From NCBI RefSeq assembly GCF_028372415.1, contig NC_092878.1, positions 135,112,750 to 135,176,749 of the forward strand: DNA of 64,000 bases, written 5' to 3'. The DNA comes from Notamacropus eugenii (Eukaryota > Chordata > Mammalia > Diprotodontia > Macropodidae). Below the pieces are notes generated by a model, which worked only from the letters and a program-made list of their open reading frames with translations, was not told the origin of the DNA and ran no database searches. Shown here piece after piece: positions 57,067 to 64,000 of the stretch. Every line of letters begins with the position of its first letter. Within the stretch, counting starts at the first letter, position 1. The position numbers and the translations under genes were made by a program.

Positions 57067-58154
57067 ATGCCCAGAAAAGGGAAAAGAAATAAGACTATTG
57101 AAGGCTACTTTCCTGGAGAACAGACATTACCTCCCTGGCTTTCTGATGAGGAAGAACAATGCTTACCATGACGGAAAGACACAGAAGGCAAGGCTTCTGT
57201 GTCCCAGCCCACCCAATGGGCACAGGCCATGGAAGAACTCAAAAAGAATTTTGAAAATCAAGTTAGAGAGGTGGAGGAAAAACTGGGAAGAGAAATGAGA
57301 GAGATGAAAGAAAAGCATGAAAAGCAGATCAGCTCCCTGCTAAAGGAGACCCAAAAAATGTTGAAGAAATTAACACCTTGAAAACTAGCCTAACTCAATT
57401 GGCAAAAGAGATTCAAAAAGCGAATGAGGAGAAGAATGCTTTCAAAAGCAGAATTAACCAAATGGAAAAGGAGATTCAAAAGCTCACTGAAGAAAATAGT
57501 TCTTTCAAAACTAGAATGGCACAGATGGAGGCTAAAGACTTTGTGAGAAAGCATGATATCACAATACAAAACCAAAAGAATGGAAAAATGGAAGATAATG
57601 TGAAATATCTCATTGGAAAAACAAGTGACCTGGAAAACAGATTCAGGAGAGACAATTTAAAAATTATGGGACTACCTGAAAGCCATGATCAAAAGAAGAG
57701 CCTAGACATCATCTTCCATGAAATTATCAAGGAAAACTGCCCTGAGATTCTAGAACCAGAGGGCAAAATAAATATTCAAGGAATCCACAGAACACCGCAT
57801 GAAAGAGATCCAAAAAGAGAAACTCCTAGGAACATTGTGGCCAAATTCCAGAGTTCCCAGGTCAAGGAGAAAATATTGCAAGCAGCTAGAAAGAAACAAT
57901 TCAAGTATTGTGGACATACAATCAGGATAACACAAGATCTAGCAGCCTCTACATTAAGGGATCGAAGGGCATGGAATAGGATATTCCAGAAGTCAAAGGA
58001 ACTAGGACTAAAACCAAGAATCACCTACCCAGCAAAACTGAGTATAATACTTCAGGGGAAAAATTGGTCTTTCAATGAAATAGAGGATTTTCAAGCATCC
58101 TTGATGAAAAGACCAGAGCTGAAAAGAAAATTTGACTTTCAAACACAAGAATGA
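57067..58154 (+). pseudogene. L1 ORF1 (RNA-binding protein) of HAL1-like unit 1, broken
   Basis: ATG at 57067 follows the same 'ggctgggaaa' context as unit 2. The N-terminus is basic (MPRKGKRNKTIEGYF). A stop TGA at 57169-57171 replaces codon 35 (TCA in unit 2). The frame then runs to a stop at 57379-57381, and the rest of the protein is open in the -1 frame from 57378 or earlier to 58154. The offset lies at or near the A6 tract 57353-57358. Downstream frame: coiled coil with 'KLTEENSSF', RRM entry 'RRDNLKIMGLPES', then the C-terminal domain ending 'FDFQTQE'. ORF1p normally trimerises, binds L1 RNA and acts as a chaperone. As written, neither frame gives a whole protein. Confidence 0.93.
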
Positions 58155-59159
58155 AGAGAACCATGAAAAGGTGAACAGCAAAGAGAAGTCATAAGGGACT
58201 TACTAAAGTTGAACTGTTTACATTCCTACATGGAAAGACAATATTTGTAACTCTTGAAACATTTCAATATCTGGGTACTGGGTGGGAGTACACACACACA
58301 CATGCACACACGCACACTTACATAGAGGCAGAGTGCACAGAGTGAATTGAAGAGGATGGGATCATATCTTAAAAAAAAAATGAAATCAAGCAGTGAGAGA
58401 GAAATATATTGGGAGGAGAAAGGGAGAAATTGAATGGGACAAATTATCTCTCATAAAAGAGGCAAGCAAAAGACTCATTAGTGGAGGGATAAAGAGGGGA
58501 GGTGAGAGAAAAACATGAAGTCTACTCTCATCACATTCCACTAAAGGAAAGAATAAAATGCACACTCATTTTGGTAGGAAAACCTATCTCACAATACAGG
58601 AAAGTGGGAGACAAGGGGACAAGCAGGGTGGGGGGAATGATAGAAGGGAGGGCATGGGGAGGAGAATCCAATTCAAGGTCAACACTCATGGAGAGGGATA
58701 GGATCAAAAGAGAATAGAAGTAATGGGGGACAGGATAGGATGGAGGGAAATATAGTTAGTCCTATACAACACAACTATTATGGAAGTCATTTGCAAAACT
58801 GCACAGATTTGGCCTATATTGAATTGCTTGCCTTCCAACGGGAAGGGGTGGAGAGGGAGGGAGGTAAAGAAGTTGGAACTCAAAGTGTTAGGATCAACTG
58901 TAATGTTCTTACCACTAGGAAATAAGAAATACAGGTAAAGGGGTAAAGAAAAGATGGAGACAAGGGCAGAGAGGGATGATAGAAGAGAGAGCAGATTGGT
59001 CATAGGGGCAATTAGAATGCTTGGGCTTGGGGGGGGGGAGGGGATAAAAGGGGAGAAAATTTGTAAGCCAAAATTTGGTGAAAATGAATGTTAAAAGTTA
59101 AATAAATAAAAATAAATAAATAAAATAAAAAAATAAAAAATAAAATAAAATACTGTATC

Positions 59160-59460
59160 TTTACCTATAGAGTTATAGAATGAGGAAGATGTGGCTAAGG
59201 AAGAGTTTCTGTGAACAAAACCTAGAGGGATTTAGTGATTCATAAACTGGCTGTGTAGCAGCAGCATGACATAGCAGCCTGAAGTGTTTAGTTATGATCT
59301 GAGCTTGACATTGCAGGGAGGATATTGATACAATAAAGCTTGTCTAGAGAAGGGTAAAGGCAACAATGAGAAGCCTGGAGGATGGTAGGGGAACTAAAAA
59401 CTATAGGACAATTTGTTAGGATAAGATAATGATTTCTCAGGCACGCATTCTCTTTCAGTA
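59160..59460 (+). mobile_element. L3/CR1 LINE fossil, part 2
   Basis: 'cagcagcatgacatagcagc', 'gagcttgacattgcagggag', 'gatattgatacaataaagct', 'gtctagagaagggtaaaggc' and 'aacaatgagaagcctggagg' match the L3/CR1 region that follows the RT domain. Its position continues part 1 across HAL1-like unit 1. Confidence 0.68.
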
Positions 59461-59735
59461 CTGAAATAGAATCACCAATCTAAAGGTCTACAAAATTAAG
59501 GGAAAGATTAAGGGAATCGATCTCAGACTTGGGTTGCAAACTCAGTGGGCATTAACTGATACATATGGTAAAGCATCAGATGTTCAGCCTGCTCTGTAGC
59601 CCTTATTAATTTACAAGAATGCTTGATCTTGAGGAAAATTTCACTTTCCCAAAGAATCTGATCTTTATGATAGAAGATATCATGACAAAGGGAGAGTGAA
59701 TTCTCTCTACCTTCATTTCATTTTATGGTCCTACT
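59461..59735. other. Unassigned sequence
   Basis: Lies between L3/CR1 part 2 and an antisense MIR. May be further decayed L3/CR1 sequence; no ordered motif was secure. Confidence 0.3.
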
Positions 59736-59739
59736 GACA

Positions 59740-59852
59740 TTCTGTAACACTAAAAGGTCAAGGGACTTGCTGAGGGTCACACTCTCAGTATCTATAAAAG
59801 GTGAAAATTGAAGCCAGGTCCCCTTGCCTCCACATCTAACTCTGGTCACTGA
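59740..59852 (-). mobile_element. MIR fragment, antisense
   Basis: 'caagggacttgctgagggtc' and 'gaagccaggtccccttgcct' match an antisense MIR core and head. Confidence 0.7.
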
Positions 59853-59866
59853 CACAGTTGCTTCTT

Positions 59867-60229
59867 TTTGTTAATTTTATTTTTATTTATGGAATTAAAA
59901 AGACATTCTTGCTATATAATACAATAAAAAAGATTATTAGATATGAAACTGCAAATTTACTGTGCACAACTTGCTATCCTTTCAAATATACAACCAAATT
60001 ATCAAGTAAATTTCTTTTTCTCTTCCCTTCCTCCCACCCTAGAGATGATTATCATTAGACACAAACAGGGACATATGTATGTATGTGTGTGTGTATGTAT
60101 TCAAAATCTTTCTAAACATGCTCCCATTTATCAGTTCTTTCTCTGGATGCAAACTGCACCTCTCTTCATATGTCCTTTATACTTAATTTGGGTACCTAAA
60201 TTTATTACAGCTACTTTTTCAAATACCTT
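59867..60229 (-). mobile_element. L1 3'UTR fragment, antisense
   Basis: A T-rich left end (antisense tail), a middle block 'cccttcctcccaccctagag', then 'tttctctggatgcaaactgc' and 'catatgtcctttatacttaa', the complement of the marsupial L1 3' region. It is truncated at the point where HAL1-like unit 2 is inserted. Confidence 0.6.
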
Positions 60230-60251
60230 AAATCCTATCATATAGAGGAGC

Positions 60252-60260
60252 CAAGATGGT
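60252..60260 (+). promoter_or_regulatory. YY1-like site at the 5' end of HAL1-like unit 2
   Basis: CAAGATGGT about 7 bases into the unit, the same location as in unit 1 (56238) and unit 3 (63574), with a T at the last base. Confidence 0.5.
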
Positions 60261-60910
60261 GGAGTAGAAAGACACACATAGGCTAGCTCCGAACCCACAG
60301 CCCATAAAATATCTGTAAAGAAGAACTCCCAACAAATTCTGGAGCAGCAGAAGCCACAGAACAATAGAGCAGACGAGATTTCTGTTCCAGAAAGCCGAGA
60401 AAACCTGCCGTGAAAGGTCCGTCACACCCTAGACCCAGAGCAGAGCCCAGCCCTGCCCTGGCCATGCGGCGCTGTGGGGAGCAGGTCCAAGCAGGCTTCA
60501 GGGACAGAATCTCCAGCGGCCACGCAGCTCCCTCCACCCACAGGCGCTGGGGGTGAGTGAGTCTTTTTGGCCTTCTGAGAGGGGAGTGGGGTGTTCCCAT
60601 AACTCAGGCCCCCTCAGGAGGCAGCAGCGGAGGCGGGAGCAGACTGGGGCTCCCCAAGCAGGCAGGAGCCTGGATCCATTGTTGAAGGTCTCTGCATAAA
60701 CCCCCTGAGGGAACTGAGCCTGAGAGGCGGCCCTTCCCCCACCTGAGCACCTGAACTTAATCTCACACTGAATAGCAATCCTGGCCCCTCCCAAAGCCCT
60801 GAGGTTGGGAAGCAGCATTTGAATCTCAGACCCCAAGCACTGGCTGGGCGGACCTGGAGGTGAAGTAGGTGTGAAGAGAATATTCAGAAGTCAAGTCACT
60901 GGCTGGGAAA

Positions 60911-61998
60911 ATGCCTAGAAAAGTGAAAAAAAATAAGACTATAGAAGGTTACTTTCTTGGTGAACAGGCATTTCCTCCCTTCCTTTCTGATGAGGAAGAA
61001 CAATGCTTACCATCAGGGGAAGACACAGAAGTCAAGGCTTCTGTATCCCAGCCCACTCAATGGGCTCAGGCCATGGAAGAGCTCAAAAAGGATTTTGAAA
61101 ATCAAGTTAGAGAGGTGAAGGAAAAACTGGGAAGAGAAATGAGTGACATGCAAGGAAAGCATGAAAAACAAGTAAACACCCTGCTAAAGGAGACCCAAAA
61201 AATGCTGAAGAAAATAACACCCTGAAAAATAGGCTAACTCAATTGGCAAAAGAGGTTCAAAAAGCCAATGAGGAGAAGAATGCTTTCAAAAGCAGAATTA
61301 GCCAAATGGAAAAGGAGATTCAAAAGCTCACTGAAGAAAATAGTTCTTTCAAAATTAGAATGGCACAGATGGAGGTTAATGATTTTATGCAAAACCAAGA
61401 AATCACAGAACAAAGAGAGAAGAATAGAAAAATGGAAGATAATGTGAAATATCTCATTGGAAAAACAACTGACCTGGAGAATAGATCCAGGAGAGACAAT
61501 TTAAAAATTATGGGACTACCTGAAAGCCATGATCAAAAAAAGAGCCTAGACATCATCTTTCATGAAATTATCAAGGAAAACTGCCCTGATATTCTAGAAC
61601 CAGAGGGCAAAATAAGTATTCAAGGAATCCACCAATCACCACCTGAAAGAGATCCAAAAAGAGAAACTCCGAGGAACATCGTGACCAAATTCCAGAGTTC
61701 CCTGGTCAAGGAGAAAATACTGCAATCAGCTAGGAAGAAACAATTCAAGTATTGTGGAAATACAATCAGGATAACACAAGATCTAGCAGCTTCTACATTA
61801 AGGGATCAAAGGGCGTGGAATATCATATTCCAGAAGTCAAAGGAACTAGGACTAAAACCAAGAATCACCTACCCAGCAAAACTGAGTATAATACTTCAGG
61901 GGAAAAAATGGTCTTTCAATGAAATTGGGGACTTTCAAGCATTCTTGATGAAAAGACCAGAGCTGAAAAGGAAATTTGACTTTCAAACACAAGAATGA
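60911..61998 (+). pseudogene. L1 ORF1 (RNA-binding protein) of HAL1-like unit 2, two frames
   Basis: 104 codons from ATG 60911 to TGA 61223-61225; the remainder is open in the -1 frame from before ATG 61243 to 61998 (251 codons from that ATG). The frames overlap around an A6 tract at 61197-61202; the same offset occurs in unit 1. There is no other disablement. Domains: basic N-terminus with KTIEGYF, coiled coil (downstream residues about 1-80), RRM entry 'RRDNLKI' (83-89), C-terminal domain with 'ITYPAKLSIILQGK'. Total length, if read across the offset, would be near the 340-370 residues usual for mammalian ORF1p. Whether a ribosome ever shifts here is unknown. Confidence 0.93.
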
Positions 61999-63044
61999 AG
62001 AGAAACATGAAAAGGTAAACAGCAAAGAGAAGTCACAAGGGACTTACTAAAGTTGAACTGTTTATATTCCTACATGGAAAGACAATATTTGTAACTCTTG
62101 AAACTTTTCAGTATCTGGGTAGTTGGTGGGATTACACACACACACACACACACACTCACACACACACACACGCACACACAGAGAGACAGAGACAGAGAGC
62201 AAAGAGTGAATTGAATAGGATGGGATCATATCTTAAAAAATGAAATTAAGCGGTGAGAGAAAAATATATTGGAAGGAGAAAGGGAGAAATGGAGTGGGAA
62301 AAATTATCTCTCATAAAAGAGGCAAGCAGAAGACTTTTTAGTGGAGGGAAAAAGAAGGGAGGTGAGAGAAAAACATGAAGTTTACTCTCATCACATTCCA
62401 CTAAAGGAAGGAATAAAATTTACACTCATTTGGGTATGAAAGCCTACCTTCCAATACAGGAACGTGGGGGAGAAGGGGGTAAGCAGGGTGGGGGGGATGA
62501 TGGAAGGGAAGGCAATGGGAGGAGGGAGCAATTTGAAGTCAACACTCTTGGGGCGGGACAGGATCAAAAGAGAGAATATGAGCAATGGGGGGGCAGGATA
62601 GGATGGAGGGAAATATAGTTAGTCTTACACAACACGACTATTATGGAAGTCATTTGCAAAACTACACAGATATGGCCTATATTGAATTGCTTGCCTTCCA
62701 AAAGGAATGGGTGGGGAGGGAGGGATGAAGAGAAGTTGGAACTCAAAGTTTTAGGATCAACTGTCGATTACTGTTTTCACTACTAGGAAATAAGATATAC
62801 AGCTAAAGGGTTATAGAAAGTTATCTGGCCCTACAGGACAAAAGAGAAGATGGGGACAAGGGAAGGGAGGGATGGTAAAAGAGAGGGCAGATTTGTGATA
62901 GGGGCAGTTAGAATGCTTGGTGTTTTGGGGTGGAGGGAGGGAACAAATGGGGAGAAAATTTGGAAACCAAGATTTTTGAAAATGAATGTTAAAAGTTAAA
63001 TAAATCAATAAAAAAATCCTATCATATAGTTATGGCTTTAGATT

Positions 63045-63315
63045 TGCTTTATTTTGCTCCAGAGGGAGGATCAGAAATGAATGGATAGAAGCTACATGGA
63101 AGCAAATTTGATTCAGTATAAGAAAGTACATCCTAAAGTTGCCTCAAAACAAAATCAATTGCTGTATAAAGTAGTAGGTTCCCTATCATAAGTGGTTTAA
63201 AAAGAAACTGGATGATCACTTTCATAGATACCACAGAAAGAATTTATACTTCACATGTAGATTAGACTAGATGATTGTTGCCATAACTTTCCAATGAAAT
63301 TCTATGAGTCAGATC
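63045..63315 (+). mobile_element. L3/CR1 LINE fossil, part 3 (3' end)
   Basis: 'ctccagagggaggatcagaa', 'gaatggatagaagctacatg', 'gtagtaggttccctatcata', 'aagaaactggatgatcactt', 'gattagactagatgattgtt' and 'ccaatgaaattctatgag' match the L3/CR1 3' end, ending at the expected 'attctatga'. It completes the order of parts 1 and 2 across HAL1-like unit 2. Confidence 0.75.
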
Positions 63316-63563
63316 ATGGAAGAATGTGGAAATAAAATATAGAGCAAAGATTTTTTTAAAAGGCTAACTTCATGAGTGAGAGGAATAAGAAAAACTACCT
63401 GAAGTAGTTTTTTGTTAATGACATTAAATGTAGAATTATTTGGAAGAAAGTTAAGAGAAAAAAACAAAAGAAACAAACGAATAAACAAACAAAACCCACA
63501 AATCAATGGACACTGAAAGTTGCAAAATTATAAAGAACACATTTGGCCCTAAAGAGATATGAG
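63316..63563. other. Unassigned A-rich sequence
   Basis: A-rich, with 'aaacaaacgaataaacaaac' near 63470. No named element. Confidence 0.3.
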
Positions 63564-64000
63564 GGGGTGGAGCCAAGATGGAGTAGAAGGATGCACCTCT
63601 TGAAGCTCTCCTCCCACAGCCCATAAAATATCTGTAAAAAATGACTCTAAACAAATTTGAGAGCAGCAGAGGCCACAAGAGATTTCCAGCCCAAGGCAGC
63701 CTGGAAGGCTGATAGGAAAGGTCTATTACACCCAGTGCATAGCGGAGTGAAGCCCAGCCTTGGCTACACCTCAGCAAGGACAGGACTGGAGCGGGCTTCA
63801 AGGTGCCAGTTGCAGCAGTTGTGGGTTCCAGATTCCTCAACTCACAAATGCCAAAGACAGCTTCAAAGGTCAGTGAGAAAGCTCTTTTACCTGCTTGAGA
63901 AGGGAACCCAGCAATCTAGCCCTGACCCCAGTCTGCCGCAGCTTACATTGTTGTAGATTGGGGGAAAGGGTAATCAGAATGCATGATGTTTCAGGGTGGG
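63564..64000 (+). mobile_element. L1/HAL1-like unit 3, 5'UTR fused to 3' end, cut by the window edge
   Basis: Starts 'ggggtggagccaagatggag' like units 1 and 2, then 5'UTR blocks 'ccataaaatatctgtaaaaa' and 'gggcttcaaggtgccagttg'. From about 63950 it jumps into the 3'-terminal block 'aaagggtaatcagaatgcat' and 'gatgtttcagggtggg', collinear with 62895-62930 of unit 2. No ORF1 lies between. Either an internally deleted element or a 5'UTR-plus-tail mobile unit; the right end is outside the window. Confidence 0.75.
63574..63581 (+). promoter_or_regulatory. YY1-like site at the 5' end of unit 3
   Basis: CAAGATGG at the same offset as in units 1 and 2; the next bases (agtag) lack the usual gc/tg dinucleotide. 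Confidence 0.45.

Larger units (their letters stand above)
56230..59141 (+). mobile_element. Complete ORF2-less L1 (HAL1-like) unit 1 with 14-bp TSD
   Basis: A 2.9-kb unit: 5'UTR beginning gtggagccaagatgg, ORF1 (57067-58154), 3'UTR with a CA-type run near 58290, the terminal block 'gggagaaaatttgtaagcca', 'gaatgttaaaagttaaataa' and an A-rich tail. A perfect direct repeat aaaataaaatactg flanks it at 56216-56229 and 59142-59155. ORF1 is followed within 60 bases by sequence shared with the 3'UTR of unit 2; no endonuclease or reverse transcriptase frame is present. A complete insertion with a TSD shows that it moved without its own ORF2. Its 5'UTR carries a duplicated ~164-bp monomer. Confidence 0.92.
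60246..63013 (+). mobile_element. Complete ORF2-less L1 (HAL1-like) unit 2 with 16-bp TSD
   Basis: A 2.77-kb unit flanked by a perfect 16-base direct repeat aaatcctatcatatag at 60230-60245 and 63014-63029. Parts: 5'UTR with a single monomer, ORF1 60911-61998, 3'UTR with CA run 62136-62174, and a purine-rich 3' end ('gggagaaaatttggaaacca', 'gaatgttaaaagttaaataa'). No ORF2. Overall layout and nearly all blocks match unit 1, so both come from one ORF2-less family rather than from independent deletions. The intact ends and TSD argue for a fairly recent insertion compared with the L3/CR1 host. Confidence 0.94.

Noticed and set aside
1..64000. CRISPR arrays, operons, bacterial or phage genes
   Set aside because: No regularly spaced direct repeats, ribosome-binding sites or dense gene order; all structure fits a mammalian nuclear genome.

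Overview
The window looks like non-coding nuclear DNA from a marsupial. It is AT-rich and CpG-poor, and densely filled with interspersed repeats of metatherian type: tRNA-headed SINEs whose body contains the MIR-like core 'gtgacttgccca', L1 units starting 'gagccaagatgg', and fossils of L2, L3/CR1 and RTE-X. No intact host protein-coding gene, tRNA, rRNA, CRISPR array or bacterial feature was found. The species cannot be fixed from sequence alone. Family names are assigned by eye and memory, without a repeat-library search.

Layout. 0-3 kb: an old antisense L1 interrupted by an RTE-X-like reverse transcriptase relic. 3-19 kb: scattered SINE/MIR/L2 copies, microsatellites and unannotated DNA. 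19.7-21.4 kb: an L2-like endonuclease fragment split by a SINE with a 10-bp target-site duplication (TSD). 21.8-24.1 kb: a full-length HSPA8 processed pseudogene with poly(A), a flanking TSD of about 14 bp, and a single stop in 646 codons. 24.5-25.2 kb: 743 bases with no pyrimidine. 25-50 kb: further SINE/MIR/L2/L1 fossils, a pair of related unnamed repeats (35.0 and 40.9 kb), a short hAT-like palindromic element, an L1 mosaic at 36-37.7 kb, and two stretches that could be conserved regulatory DNA (29.6-30.0 and 42.7-43.5 kb). 50.8-54.5 kb: a 5'-truncated antisense L1 with a dead reverse transcriptase. 55.7-64 kb: an L3/CR1 fossil split by two complete L1-like insertions that carry a 5'UTR, a broken ORF1 and a 3'UTR but no ORF2. 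A third unit of the same type begins at about 63.56 kb and reaches the window edge.

The most notable item is the 56-64 kb cluster. Two ORF2-less, full-length, TSD-flanked units of the half-L1 (HAL1) kind share the same reading-frame offset in an A6 tract of ORF1. They show that ORF2-less units moved as such, presumably using L1 machinery in trans. One has a duplicated promoter-region monomer of about 164 bp. Nothing here forms a working gene pathway; the window is best read as a stratified record of retrotransposition.
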